64,000 nt of DNA from Tuctoria greenei. Lineage: Eukaryota > Streptophyta > Magnoliopsida > Poales > Poaceae. Positions within the stretch are counted from its first letter, which is position 1; the number at the start of each line of letters is the position of its first letter. The notes below the pieces were generated by a model. It saw nothing but the letters and a program-made list of their open reading frames with translations. It searched no databases and was not told the DNA's origin. Below, one piece after another: positions 44,093 to 55,667 of this stretch. The translations under genes and the position numbers were made by a program. Where the stretch lies: positions 9,610,001-9,674,000 of the forward strand of contig JAYESD010000001.1 in assembly GCA_036927565.1 (NCBI GenBank), written 5' to 3'.

Positions 44093-45049
44093 TTAACTGA
44101 CGGTGAGCTGCGGAAACCCCAACGAAGGGTGCGGTGACAGCGGCGACAGGCCACCGAGCAACGCCTCCCAGTGCTGCTCCCAGTTCCAGCTCGACGGCGT
44201 CATAGGATACCCGTCAGCACCTGCGCCCGCCTCCATCGTCGCCGTGGACGACGCCGTTTCTGTGGTCTCCCGAGTAGACATGGACGACGGCGAGGTAGAT
44301 GACACCTCAGTCTTCGCCGCCTTGTTCACCACCGCGAGCACCTCGACGTCAGGATCCTCCTGCCGTCGCTTCCTCTTGTTCACCGAGGCGCCCTGCGCCG
44401 TTTGAGCTGGCGGCGGCGCCCACAGGTCGGCGCCGCGGGTGCCAACATCGTTGGGGAAGTTGAGGATGGCCTTGGCGCCGCGCATGCGGAAGGCGGCGCG
44501 GTCGTAGGCGTGCGCCGCCTCAACGGGCGTGTCGTACGTGCCGAGCCACGCGCGCGAGCCCCGCCGCTTCGGGTCGCGGATCTCCGCCGCGTATTTTCCC
44601 CACGGGCGCTGCCGCACGCCCCGGTACTTGCGGAAGTCATCGACGGGCGCAGCCGCTGCCGGCGCGGCAGCGGCTGTCGTCGCCATCCACGCGTACGAGC
44701 TCGGCGGCACGGAGATGGTGAGCGGCTGCCTCACAGGGGACGACGGCTCGCTCCCAAACGTTATCATCACCGGTGACGCCGGGTCATGCGCCCGGAATAA
44801 AGCCGCCTCGCCAGCCGAAACGGCAGGAGTAGTAGAGATCATGTACTCGTGCGTCATGTCTACGTACCCCTGGAATTGCTGCTGCTGGGGCAAGAACGCT
44901 GGTTCGGCTGCGGGAGGAGGCTGCACGAGGAAGCTGACGTCGTCGGAAAGTAGTACCGGGCTGGCCACGGGGGCGCCGCTGCCACCGCCGAGAAGGTGCT
45001 CGCGGATGAAGTCGAGAGTGAAGTTGTCAGCGTCGACTGTGAAGTCCAT
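44093..45049 (-). CDS. AP2/ERF transcription factor (ERF subfamily, group IX-like)
   Basis: Single exon, 318 codons, ATG 45049. The AP2 domain is at residues 141-200 (YRGVRQRPWGK, AAEIRDPKRRGSRAWLG, ILNFPND), with Ala14 and Asp19 that mark ERF rather than DREB types, so GCC-box binding is expected. The N-terminal half has the acidic start MDFTVDADNF, a Gln run (55-60) and the segment ITFGSEPSSPVRQPLTISVPP (96-116). A basic KRKRR (225-229) is a likely nuclear signal. The tail SPLSPHPSLGF (302-312) has SP sites like the MAPK-site motif of group IXb ERFs. It would act in the nucleus in ethylene, defence or stress responses. GC-rich coding contrasts with AT-rich flanks. Intact; no neighbouring host gene. 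Confident family, tentative subgroup. Confidence 0.95.
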   Translation of the reverse strand: MDFTVDADNFTLDFIREHLLGGGSGAPVASPVLLSDDVSFLVQPPPAAEPAFLPQQQQFQGYVDMTHEYMISTTPAVSAGEAALFRAHDPASPVMITFGSEPSSPVRQPLTISVPPSSYAWMATTAAAAPAAAAPVDDFRKYRGVRQRPWGKYAAEIRDPKRRGSRAWLGTYDTPVEAAHAYDRAAFRMRGAKAILNFPNDVGTRGADLWAPPPAQTAQGASVNKRKRRQEDPDVEVLAVVNKAAKTEVSSTSPSSMSTRETTETASSTATMEAGAGADGYPMTPSSWNWEQHWEALLGGLSPLSPHPSLGFPQLTVS

Positions 45050-45246
45050 GTCGGAACCCGTACAACGTCGCCGGTGAAGTGATCACGGGCACAAGCTAAG
45101 GCGAGATGACGGGACTATCGATCGACACGAGAACTCGAGATTTCAGCGGCGGCGGAGAGATGTCCCGGGCCGTGTGTCTCGTGTCTGTGTGCGCTAGTGT
45201 TGGCGAGTAGCTACTGTGAGGACAAAACTTGGGTGGAGCCAGTACG

Positions 45247-45254
45247 TTTTATAG
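45247..45254 (-). promoter_or_regulatory. TATA box of the ERF gene
   Basis: Minus strand CTATAAAA about 200 bp upstream of the ATG, giving a leader of about 170 nt. The leader is pyrimidine- and GC-containing, with no upstream ATG noticed in a long frame. Confidence 0.6.
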
Positions 45255-45571
45255 GCAGATCTGGAAGAGGGAGGAAGAGAGGTGCCAAATAGTAGAGGAC
45301 TGAAAGCTTAGGTCCTTTCTCCTCCAGGTGCATTAATTCCCTGATTAGTGGACTCGCTCTAGTCTTTGGGTCGTAATCTCGTTATTTAACTCGGTCTCTT
45401 TCCGGTGGAATGAGCTACATATGACCAGCGGACGTTATACTTCTTTCTTTATTTCTTTTTTTTTGCAAAGGAGAGAGCCCTTTATTAAAGCACAGCAGGA
45501 TTAGAATCAGACACTACAGACGACTAAACCCCTAGACTCACCAGGCCTAGTACTAGCAGGATTATTATTAG

Positions 45572-46138
45572 GGGAAATAGTTAATTTTGTACCTCATCTA
45601 TCGTGTGACGACGCTCATTTTTATCCTTAACATTTAAAGAGGCCACTTTAGTCCCTCAACTTTGGTTTTGAGCTCAAATTCATCATTGATCCGAGGTGGC
45701 GGTCCACGTGGCATGTCCAGTAGTCATGAGGATTATCTTATGCTGTGTTATCCACATAACCATTAAAGCACAAAAGTACTCATATGCTGGTCGAAATGGT
45801 AAACAAATAGATGTTGTCTTGTTCACTATCATTTTTGTTATTTTTTACCAAACTTGATAACACAATGGCTCATAAGTACAACTAAAAGTATGCCAGATAG
45901 TGACTCGATGGTTACTGTACTTTCGTCCCAATGGAGATTTTATTTTAAAAATGTCAAAATTCTAATATTGCACCCAAATGTGAGTTTACCGCACCTAGGG
46001 ACAAGTCTCGCTGAATGAACATGTCAATGTGGACTACCACCTCAGCTTAAGGACGATTTTGAACACGAAAACTAAAGTTCAGAAACTAGGGGGCGAAATT
46101 GAGATTCTGGGATGAGGGACAAATTTTATTGTTTTGCC
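45572..46138. mobile_element. Non-autonomous DNA element with long degenerate inverted repeats
   Basis: 567 bp. Left end GGGAAATAGTTAATTTTGTA and inverted right end GGCAAAACAATAAAATTTGT continue as imperfect inverted repeats for over 120 bp (shared TTTAGT..CTCAACTTT and GAGGTGG..GTCCAC). TTATTAG flanks both sides (45565-45571, 46139-46145). The long TIRs suggest a Mutator-like element, though the visible duplication is 7 bp; hAT is possible. Confidence 0.6.
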
Positions 46139-46145
46139 TTATTAG

Positions 46146-48218
46146 TACTTAATGCAAAATATTTTTCTAACAAGGTTTTGACATATGCAGGGTAGTCAAA
46201 CCTTCTCATTACATTTTTTTTCTTTTAATGACAGTCGTACTAACTCGTGAACTACAACATTAGCTTCTCTCCTGACTTTTTCTGAACTTTACCCCCGGAA
46301 GCAGTCGACAAGCAACTTGTACTGTATCTCCATCAAGTTGCCTTCTTAGCTTTACCTTCTTACGTGAGTTTTCTTCACAAGTGCATTGATTAAAATCGCA
46401 CAAACTGAGTCCAGGACTGCTGGTTGTCGCACCCATTCTGCCCCCAAACGGGTCCTCTCCACGCAAAGTCCCGCTTCCAGAGGCGAGATGTTTTACTGCT
46501 CCTCTACGGCGACGTGCCTGTGGAGTGTGGACGAAGGACTGGCGTAAGGTGGTGAGCCGAGCTTGTCGCCAAACTAGACCTAGCCATACAGTTACGGTGT
46601 TGCGCGGACCGGGTCTCGATATCCCGCGTCAAACGGCGGTGACAACACTCCATGCCACTTGAGAGATGGATGAGGCTGGTTCTCCGTAAGGCGGCTTGAA
46701 TCAGTTATTATTCATAGCTAGATTTGGACTTTCTGAGCAACGTCACTCTTCGATCTCGAACGTCTGGGGTCGATGGTGTGGTTGTGCGAAGGGTTCTGAT
46801 GCATCCCACGTAGCCCGATGTCATGTCAATGCCTTCATTAATTAGATTATATATGATGTACTGCATGTTATATAGTCAACTAACAATGATGGAAGGACCG
46901 GGTCTTACGCTAAACACACTCTCTCGTGATAGATGCCGTTAGCAACAATTTTGACTTGGTGACGTGCTTAGATTCCAAGCGCCGCTCAAACACACATGCA
47001 TGTACGATAAAATATAATCTGCACAAGATATAATTATATTTGTTTGACAATCAACTTGATTATAGTTAGCAGTTCGAGTGCATACGTGGATGACCAATGC
47101 ATGTGCAGCATGTAGATACAGGGTCTTGACTGGCCCTGGCCGCCTGGAAGGCATGCGCGCGGGGTCGCAGTCGCAGGCCCCACGAAGCCACATCCGGTAT
47201 TGCAGAAAAAGTCGTCGCGTTGAATCGTGAAAAAGTGCGATGCCGTGGGGTAATAGATTACCAGTTTTTAAGACGGGGTCAGAGGACAGTCGATAGAGAA
47301 TAATGATGAGTACGACTGTAGTATGAGTGCTACGCCATAGTATGCACACCCAACGTCTATGTACATACTGGTTAGCCCACAACTTCTATGCAGTTCCACG
47401 GTACCATCAACCGTTGACATGCGAAACCAAGGAGGCGAACACCATACAAAGCTTCCGGTAATTAAACAAAACCTTCGAAGCGTTCGCCCGGTATTTGAAT
47501 CGCCTGCCAACTTTTGTACAGTTCATGATCATATCCCACGGATTTGTCGCAAAAACTTATAGATATCCTAACGGTTACGGATCGATCGAACAGGGCAACA
47601 TGGGGCGGCTGCATGCAGCCATGCCCGTTCAACCGCCCAGGTCAACACGTTCGTTCGTCGTCCGGGTTGACTACGACCGGAGCATCTTCGGCCGGCCGAA
47701 TCGCGGCGCCATGCTAGTTTCCGGCGGGTCGCGCGGGCGCCGGGCGGACAGCGCGATTGCACTTGCACCCACTCGTCGCTACGCGCAGGCCGAGTCCCGT
47801 GTCCCTGGACCGATTCGCAGCTGGTCACCCCGTGATTTCGCGCAAAAGCGCCGGGAGCCGATGCGACCGGAGCCGGCCGGCCGGCCTAGCCAAAGCGCGT
47901 ACAGTACGTACCTAGTGCGTGCTCAAAACCTGGAACGAAATGAGGTACTTACTCAACATGTAGAATTTACATGTCCGAAAGCATAGTGTACATGTCGTGT
48001 TTTTTTTTAAAAAAAAATACATGCATGCAGGATCTTTTTTCTAACACTTTTTTTTAACCCGAATTTTTTCTAACATGCAAATTATGTCTAATGCATATGG
48101 TAAAAAAACTCAGTCCAAAAACTAACATAAACATGTCAGTTTGGGGTACCCTCCCGCGCCCGACAAACACCACCTTACGCTTAGGCCATATCCATTGGGG
48201 TGTTGAGCTACGTACGTA
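46146..48218 (+). other. Intergenic, no supported gene
   Basis: Mixed GC. The longest frame, 47495-47986, lacks domain features. A homopolymer T/A run is at 47999-48017. Confidence 0.5.
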
Positions 48219-48288
48219 CTCCCTCCGTGCCTGAAAACTTGTAGCGAAAATGAACTACAAAACGATAAATTTTCGGTGACGGAGAGAG
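48219..48288. repeat. Short Stowaway MITE
   Basis: 70 bp; termini CTCCCTCCGTGCCTGAAAAC and, inverted, CTCTCTCCGTCACCGAAAAT, with TA on both sides (48217-48218, 48289-48290). Confidence 0.75.
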
Positions 48289-49468
48289 TACTACTGTTGT
48301 TAACGCAAACTTTCACTGTCTGTATGCTATTTTTTCCTGTCTCTAAACATAGTAAAAGATGACTGCAGCAGTCTTCTAGCAACTATTGTCTAATAATTTA
48401 AGAATTATTTTGATCTGAAAAATCCGATCCGTTGCAACGGCATTTACCTGCGAGGTACGAGAACTACATGGTTATATACACTAGGCACATGCTCTGAATA
48501 GACAGGCGATGATGATGGAGAGAAATTGCGTCAGTTACTGCGTAGTACTTACTCCTCAAAGTAAGATTACATATACCTAAACTGTCAGTCTCACGAGATA
48601 AAGTTAAAATGCATGCAGTGTCTGACGCGTGAGATCACAGATACGTATAGTATATATGACCACGCTCTCTTGGGTAACAACGAGAGCGAAAAGTACCTCG
48701 ACGCGTTACAATCGCATTATTACAGGTAAACGCTAATTTAAAAACTGGATCATAGCTTTGAACGTAGTATACATAAACCATATGTCACTTGTCGCCCCTG
48801 TCGTCTTCAAAGAATCAGAAGAGTTCAGAACGAGTCACGCACCCAGCGCAATGCCGATTCCATGCAGTTTTCATATGGGAGTGAGATCTCTCTAAAACGA
48901 CCGAGGAGAGGAGTGTACCGCAGGACATCCGAGAAAATTTCCTGCAAGTCTGCTAGCTTTCTACGTCGAGCGACCTAGGCGCCATCGACGCGGCCGATAA
49001 GATGGCGATCGACCACTTGCTGGTCACCGGAATATCGAAGTGCTCGCTAGCTTGCTGCGCTGACGTACTCTCTGACGATCGTCGACCACAACTGGCCTGA
49101 CCGTGACCTCTTCAAACTGGAGGTGTCCATCCGAAGATACCAAGGTGTTCCGTGTCCTATCGTCATTGCTATAGTCAAAGGATCGTTTGACATCTGTATA
49201 CTACGTTTTATTTGTTCGTTCGGTCTACACGGGCAGCGCGCAGTCCGTGTCCCAGGGCTCCGGCCTCCGGGCAGGTCAATCACCGTGTTTTGCGTCGTGT
49301 GGTAGGGAGTAGCAGCCAACATTAACAAAACAAACCGCGAGCGAATGCAAATCGAATGAAAGGAAACTGGTGATCCGGTCACGGCACGGTCACCATCCGA
49401 GGACATTCACTGTCAGATGGAACGGAGACCTTGCCGGACGGGCAAAAACCAACGGCGTCACATTCTGG
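48289..49468 (+). other. Intergenic, no supported gene
   Basis: No coding or repeat signal that I can support; TGG at 49466-49468 is the target duplication of the next element. Confidence 0.5.
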
Positions 49469-50644
49469 CACTACTACAAAATGATTCATCGCAGGTGGTT
49501 CTAAACATATTATCGCATACGGTTTTAAAAACCGCCTGTAATGAAGAGTCTGTGAAAATGATCGATTAACACAGGCGGTGACATAACCCGCATGTGAAAC
49601 TACATTTTCACAGGCAGTTGGTAATAAAAAACCGCCTGTGAAAATGCATTTTCACAGGCGGTCGGTAATAAAAAACCGCCTGTGAAAATGGCTAGTAAAA
49701 CAAAAAAAATTACATGCGCCGCCGGGAGTCAGAAGAGGCTGCGCCGCCTGGAGACCGCCGCGTTGCCGGGAGTCGGAAGAGCGCCGCCATGTGTCGAAGG
49801 AGGTCGCACCGCCGAGAGCCGGAGGAGCCGTGCCGCCTGAAGCCCGACGAGGCCGTGCCGCTTGGAGCCGTAGGAGCCGCGCCGTCGAGAGCCCGAGGTA
49901 GACCGCTCCACCAGGAGCCCGAGGTAGACCACGCCGGATCCGTGCCCGCGCTCACGCCGGCAGGGCGCACGCTCGCCGGGAGGCGCGCCGGAGCCGCGCC
50001 GCCGGGAGCCCGAGGTAGACTGTGCCAGATCCGCGCCCGTGCTCGCGCTGGCAGGGCTCGTGCTCGTCGGGAGGCCGCGCCGGAGCTGCCGAGGTCCGGA
50101 GCAACCGAAGTCGCGCCTTAGTCGCGCCTTGAAAGTGGCCGCCGGCAGCCGCGCCTTGGGAGATGCCGTTAGAAGTCGTACCTTGGGAGGCTGACGGAGG
50201 ATCACGGACTGAACTGTGGCTGCTGCTGTTATAGACACATCTATCATACGGCTTCTAAACTGAGTCGTTGGATCGATAAGCAGCGGACAGTGGAGATACG
50301 AAGTCCAAGAGTGATCCATGGGATGAAGCAGCGGGTCAATGAGGAGCCATCATTATCACAGGTGGTTTTTATGTTACGGATCGCCTGTGAAAATCATTAT
50401 ATTTTCACAGGCAGTTGTTTGTTACGGACCGCCTGTGATAATGACTATTATCACAGACGGTTTTTGCTACGGTCCGCCTGTGGAAATCATTATATTTTTA
50501 CAGGTGGTTGTTTGTTATAAATCGCCTGTGAAAATCTATTATCACAAACTATTATTAACTCATTGGATATCAAAGGCGACACTTTTAATAGACCGTCTGT
50601 AAAAAAATATAGAAGCGCTTGTAAAAATATTTTTTGTATTAGTG
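49469..50644. mobile_element. Non-autonomous CACTA transposon
   Basis: 1176 bp. Ends CACTACTACAAAA and (inverted) CACTAATACAAAA; 3-bp duplication TGG at 49466-49468 and 50645-50647. Both subterminal regions (49488-49690, 50355-50540) are packed with direct and inverted copies of ACCGCCTGTGAAAA/TTTTCACAGGCGGT, the expected transposase-binding repeats of CACTA elements. The centre (49710-50160) is very GC-rich and tandemly repetitive (units around GGGAGCCCGAGGTAGAC), giving long frames on both strands that are probably not genes. No transposase. Confidence 0.93.
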
Positions 50645-50766
50645 TGGGTTTCAACAATCTTTAATGCATGCTAAGGTCGACCTTGACTGTAGTAGCAGAC
50701 AAGGATGATGATGACTGGATCGTTGTCAACTCATGCCCCCCAGCCCAGGTCACTGAGTCCACAACG

Positions 50767-50767
<1 letters not shown>

Positions 50768-50829
<62 letters not shown>
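50768..50829. repeat. (TA)n microsatellite, about 31 units
   Basis: Uninterrupted TA repeat directly before the LINE fragment. Confidence 0.97.
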
Positions 50830-50830
<1 letters not shown>

Positions 50831-50839
<9 letters not shown>

Positions 50840-51972
50840 AAATTAGGAGGTCTTGGTATTAAGGATCTTGAAAGATTTGGACGAGCTCTGCGACTTAGAT
50901 GACTCTAGTTTTGTTGGGATCAGAAAGCTAGACCATGGAAGACGATGTTCAAGTATCACGATGACATTGACATACAACTTTTCTTTGCTTCCACCATTAT
51001 TTCGGTCGGCAATGGCAAGAATACCCCGTTCTGGGAATGACGTTGGCTTAATGGCCAAGCTCCGAAAAATCTTGCACCCAATCTGTTTTTGCAGACACGA
51101 CTCAAGAAAGAACCGTGGACAAGGAATTGCCAAACTTTAATTGGATTAAGAACATTAAATCCCTAGGGAGTGAAGAGCTAATGGAGGAATTTGTTCTTCT
51201 ATTTCAAGCACTAAGTGAGGTCACCTTAACAGAAGAGACTGACACCATATTTTGACGTTGGACCCCAAATGGAAAATACATGGCAGCCTCGGCTTATGAG
51301 GTTCAATTCACTGGAGGAGCCTCATCCAGCTGGGCACCATCACTTTGGGCTGCGAAAACCCAACCACGGTGTCAATTCTTTGCATGTCTTGTAATGCTCA
51401 ACAAGGCGCTCACAGCTGATAACCTTGCGAAAAAATAATGGCCTCATCAAGTAACCTGCACACTTTTGTAATGAATTCTCGAAAACCACGGATCATCTGT
51501 TGGCCAATGCAGGTTCACTGAAGCCTCATGGCATGCTTTGGCTCACCTGCTACAAATCCCGACTGCATTTCTACATGCATCTTCTACCGGAGCAGCAGGA
51601 TGGGTGCAAAATATTGTAGATTCTTGTCCAAAGACTCAAAGGATCAAAACACTGGGATATATATTTTATTTTTGGTGGCAGGTATGGATGGAACGTAACA
51701 GACATATTTTTCAACAAAAAGAACTACGATATCAACAAGTTACTCAGCTAGCATTGGAGGAGATCAGATACCATTCAATAGCCACCTTCTATCCACACTA
51801 GTAGTGTTATGTCCATTAAAATGCATTTTGTGGTATATAACCCGCTGGATGTTGTATCCTTAGATTGTTTCTCTCTACTTAATGTAATCTATTAGATCCT
51901 GTACCTTTAGGATGTAACCCCTCTCTGCTTAATACAAAGGCAGTCCTCCTGCCTTCCTTTTCAAAAAAAAAA
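50831..51972 (+). mobile_element. 5'-truncated LINE (L1-type), 3' end with poly(A)
   Basis: Starts inside the C-terminal part of ORF2 (GGLGIKDLERFGRALRLRWL near 50846). The zinc-knuckle-like zf-RVT segment follows (WAAKTQPRCQFFACL near 51340, then C-x2-C and H), then a tail ending near 51801 and a 3' UTR with a poly(A) run (51963-51972). Frames are broken by stops and shifts. TATATATATATAG flanks both sides (50818-50830 and 51973-51985), a 13-bp duplication made of the microsatellite itself. Confidence 0.85.
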
Positions 51973-51985
51973 TATATATATATAG

Positions 51986-53075
51986 AAAATGATGCTTCAG
52001 ATGGGAAGATCAGCACAGCAGTGCGAATGGAGCCCAGCCCACGGTGCGGCAAACATGAAAGTTGTCCACGTTTACGTGATACGCAGGCTGGAGCCCCATC
52101 GGACTTCCATTTCCGGACTTTGAAAATGGGCCTCTGTCTCGTCTCTTTCTGCCAACAACGAAATGAAGCCCACGCCGTAGCAGGGTAAAGTAGACATTAA
52201 ACTCGGACCTGTTGAATCATCAAATGATCGTGACTCTGGCATCAAAATGCTTTCCATTCTGGTCCGGCCGGATGCAATGAACGAATAGGCACGGGCAACT
52301 TGACTTGGCGCAATGTCCAGTGTCAATGTCGATTCCACAAATTCTTATGGTCCTAGCCACGATCCATGTCTTTGGCATGACGATCTTATTCCCCCAAAAG
52401 TCTGCAACTCACGAGGACATCAATAATTCCTGGAGTATGATGCATATGGAGCCGCTTGTAAAACGTAAACAAAAGGCCAAAGATTTGTCAGGGCATAGAA
52501 GTGAATGGAAATGTCAGAAACGCAGCAGGTAGGCTCCAGGTTCTTTCTTTCAATTCGTAATAACTTAATAATAGTAACGAGCTAAGCTCCAGATTCACTG
52601 ATTCAGTGTATGATCCCACAACCAGACACTCCAATAACCGCTCCCCAGATTTTGCGGGGTGGTTTGGTGCTAAAGTTCTCGAAACTTTCTCATCGTCGTT
52701 TCCTAAACCGAGATTAAGATTCAAGGCACGCCAAGTTGCGAACCAGTACTGTTCGAGTTCGGTTCAGTTTCCTACGTCAACTAGACTTGAACCAGTGTGG
52801 CAACATGCCGAGTCGAAGGCACCAAGCAGCTTCAATCACCTCATCCGAAGCTTTTACTGAACCTGTGCCGTATTTTCGTCGTCATCGATGAGAAGTGCTC
52901 TTTTCCAACTTTTATTCCTGGAAAGGTGGGCTCCGACTCCGAACCGTTGAATTAAAGAAAAAAAACACTACCCTTTGATCTGCAAGCTTTGGCAATACAG
53001 TATCAACTCACAGCGCAGTGCAGACAGAGACTCAGAGTCTAGGGGAAGACCGGAATACTTCTTCTGTGGCTAATA
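51986..53075 (+). other. Intergenic, no supported gene
   Basis: Short frames on both strands (for instance 52606-52860) lack recognisable features. Confidence 0.5.
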
Positions 53076-53105
53076 TTCCCTCCGTCCGTGAATGACCCAC
53101 GCCGG
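53076..53105 (+). repeat. Stowaway/mariner-type terminus
   Basis: TTCCCTCCGTCCGTGAATGA preceded by TA (53074-53075) resembles the terminal repeat of plant mariner-like and Stowaway elements. It is placed beyond the 3' end of the transposase relic and may be that element's end. A matching right end is not visible. Confidence 0.4.
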
Positions 53106-53379
53106 AACCAGAAGCGGTTTTCTACGTATCATCTGCCTGTAATATCTAAAACGCTTCCTTGCTTCCTCATAATTAAAGCGCTGCAACTTTTCATCTGCCT
53201 TGGTGATTAAACGCAGCTGGCTGTTCATTTCCTTGCTCCTTGCATGCCGTTATGCAGCCCATTTCTTAGCATTATTTAAAGTACACACTCCGCAACTCTC
53301 CATCTCACGCGAAGCTTTCACACACTACATCTCTCACACGCGTAGAGCTCTTTCCCACGTTTGCTCACGCACCATCAAC

Positions 53380-53676
53380 ATGACCATCAGTTGTGCACGC
53401 GACGAGGAAGTGACTGAAGAAAAGTTCATTCGTGGAGTGAACTGGGCTTCTGACAGCGACAACGATATGGACAACGATGACATGGATGCTGCATGCGCCC
53501 TTATACACCTTGCTTCGGGTGAGATTTGGAGGTTTGTAGATAACAAAGCCCGTCACGAGATGGTCGAGTTGATGGTGCCTATCTTGCACCCTCTTGTCTA
53601 TGGAGACCATGGAGATGAAGTCAATGTTGCAGCGACTACGCAGTTTTGGATTGGATGTGGATATGTGCATAATTAA
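53380..53676 (+). CDS. Small acidic ORF of unknown nature (98 codons)
   Basis: The frame is open from 53200, but ATG 53380 looks like the better start: TATTTAAA lies about 110 bp upstream (53273-53280) and a pyrimidine/CA-rich leader intervenes. The protein has a cluster of Asp/Asn (ASDSDNDMDNDDMDAA), a hydrophobic stretch ACALIHLASGEIWRF and MVELMVPILHPLVYG. I recognise no domain. It lies between a Stowaway/mariner-type terminus and the transposase relic, so it may be cargo of that element or the first exon of a longer gene. Real coding status uncertain. Confidence 0.3.
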   Translation: MTISCARDEEVTEEKFIRGVNWASDSDNDMDNDDMDAACALIHLASGEIWRFVDNKARHEMVELMVPILHPLVYGDHGDEVNVAATTQFWIGCGYVHN

Positions 53677-53689
53677 AAATTGCATTCTG

Positions 53690-55545
53690 TAACGACTATC
53701 ATATGGTCACTTTATTTTTTTCATCATCACAGATCGCAAGATACAAATGCCTGAGCTTGATTGTAGAGGTCTCTTTCACATTTCAAAGTTATCTCCTCGC
53801 ATCTCCAAAGTCTTCTTATGTGTGGGATGTCATAATATTGTCCTTCATTATGCTTCATAACCTTCATCATGCAACCTTGTTGAGTAAGACAAATTTTATT
53901 AGACCTATCAACAGGATAGTCTTGATAAGCTTTCTAAACTTAATTACTCACGATTTCTTCGATGTTGTTTGGAACTCCTTTATGAAATAAATCTTGAATT
54001 ACAGCAAAGAACCCAAGGTTAAGAACATTTAAATCGGGTGAATTTGGAGGTTGACACGTGAGTGTAATATTCCAACCATCAACTTGAGTAGTTTCTATAA
54101 AAGCCAGATCATTCACAGTCTTAGCGTTATCTTGTTGAATGAATATTGACATTCCTTTTTCTTCAGCTGGTCATTTTGTCTTTATAGCTGGAAGGACCTT
54201 TTCCAGCAAAAACTGTCGGCTGATTTCCTTTCTCGCTGATGTCATAGCTTTAGTAACCAAGGTACTTATACACAAAAAATACGCATTTGAGAAAAAATAC
54301 TCTATCATGAGGCATGAATTAATATGACCATGTTTTTCTAAAGAAATCATACCTCTAGGCCGGTTTATACTCTTCCTCTTTGCTGGTTCGACATAAGTGA
54401 AAGCAAAAGATTTTTTCCATCAAAAATGCAATTTCCTTCCCTATCAAATCTTGGTCTAGTGATTGCAGCTCAGAATATTACCTTCTCAATGAAATTTTTA
54501 CTTTTCACCGCCCTACGTGGCCTTAGCTCGTTGTTCGCAAAGTAGTATTTCTGATTTCGCCTAGTTCTATAAAACCACTTCTCATCGATGTACACCATAT
54601 TGTGCATCAAATCGAAAGTGGGTGCATTTTCATTGGTGTCATGCAGCATAGACAAGCAATATTTTACCCGTGCCATCTTGTTCTCATCAGTCAATGTAAA
54701 TTTGATGTCATTGGTGTGTCTGCGGAAACAACCCTCCTTGAAGCGCTTATAAACTGTGCTCTTTTTCATGCCTAGTGCATTTGCTAGATCTTGTAAGGTT
54801 GTGCGCTTTGCCAAATCGATGGCTTCTATGGCGTTCGGAGGAATTTTTATTCTTTTACGACCAACAACTCCTGTCAACTTGTTCTTAATCGCTTGTAAAC
54901 CACCAGACTGACCTTTATGCCAAATGTCTTGCACAGTTCTAATGGGAACGTCGAATTTATTTGTAACTTCTCTGGTCACTCCACGACGCAGGACGGGTGG
55001 GTTTGTCCTGGCCAACAATTCATCATAGATGTTTAACTTGACGTCATTAGGATAGAACGTCCGTTTTTTTATACCTGCACAAAAAAATAGAGACAAAAAT
55101 CAATCTTATTTACAGAGAACATAACTCAAGCATGTGCAAGAAAATCAAAATCGTGTTCTTCTTCTAACTCACCTACGTTCAAGTCAAATGTATGTCTAAA
55201 AAATTGTTCTTGTCCTCCTTGACCAAGACTTCCTCCTTCATCTGCAGCTTCAGGAGCAGCTACATTCAAGCCAAAAGTGTGTGCAGCAACTTCATCTTCT
55301 CCTCCCTCACCAAGAGTGTGACCTTCATCTGATTTCCATGCATGCAAGAAAGAAAAAGAATGTCTTGTTACAAAAATATCAGAATCACAGAAACTAAACA
55401 AATGAAAACCTTCATGTTCGTTGTTCTCTAACACCAAGTCATAGTCTAGTTCATATGCAGGCCCATTCCAATCACCAATGTAACTCCAATCTATAGCTTC
55501 ATGTACCTCTAAATCAGGTGGCAGATTTAAGTCTATTGCAACCAT
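53690..55545 (-). pseudogene. Mariner-like (Tc1/mariner) transposase gene, decayed, with introns
   Basis: Exon 1 starts at ATG 55545 (MVAIDLNLPP, the usual start of grass mariner-like transposases) and probably ends at a GTGAGT donor near 55172. Exon 2 starts after AG at 55075: helix-turn-helix regions (VTNKFDVPIRTVQDIW, LANALGMKKSTVYKRF), then the first catalytic Asp in YIDEKWFY. A TGA at about 54477, a frame loss near 54420, a probable intron near 54365-54260 and another TGA near 54170 follow. IFIQQDNAK holds the second Asp and SPDLNVLNLGFF the third (D39D type). The degraded tail reaches about 53690. It would cut and paste DNA at TA sites; now inactive. Confidence 0.85.
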
Positions 55546-55667
55546 GGAAAAGGATAAAGAAAGAGAGGGAAAGGAAAGCAACGTATTGCAGGCTTGCAAC
55601 TCTTCTTTGTGTGTGTATCAGGTTTTATAGACCTGCTGTGTTATGCATGATTTGATCTCAAAAATTA

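Noticed and set aside
44402..45077. Plus-strand ORFs opposite the ERF gene
   Set aside because: Shadows of GC-rich AP2/ERF coding sequence; the minus strand holds the AP2 domain.
45461..45545. T-run with AGGAGAGAGCCC as a LINE/SINE 3' end
   Set aside because: Too short for a firm call; resembles 40404-40432 but no target duplication seen.
47495..47986. 163-codon plus-strand ORF
   Set aside because: No domain, low-complexity Arg-rich composition, overlapping frame on the other strand; likely chance in GC-rich DNA.
49714..50319. Arg/Pro-rich ORFs on both strands (135 and 196 codons)
   Set aside because: They arise from the GC-rich tandem-repeat core of a CACTA MITE; no transposase motif.
50668..50862. 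64-codon ORF with a Tyr-Ile repeat
   Set aside because: Translation of the TA microsatellite.
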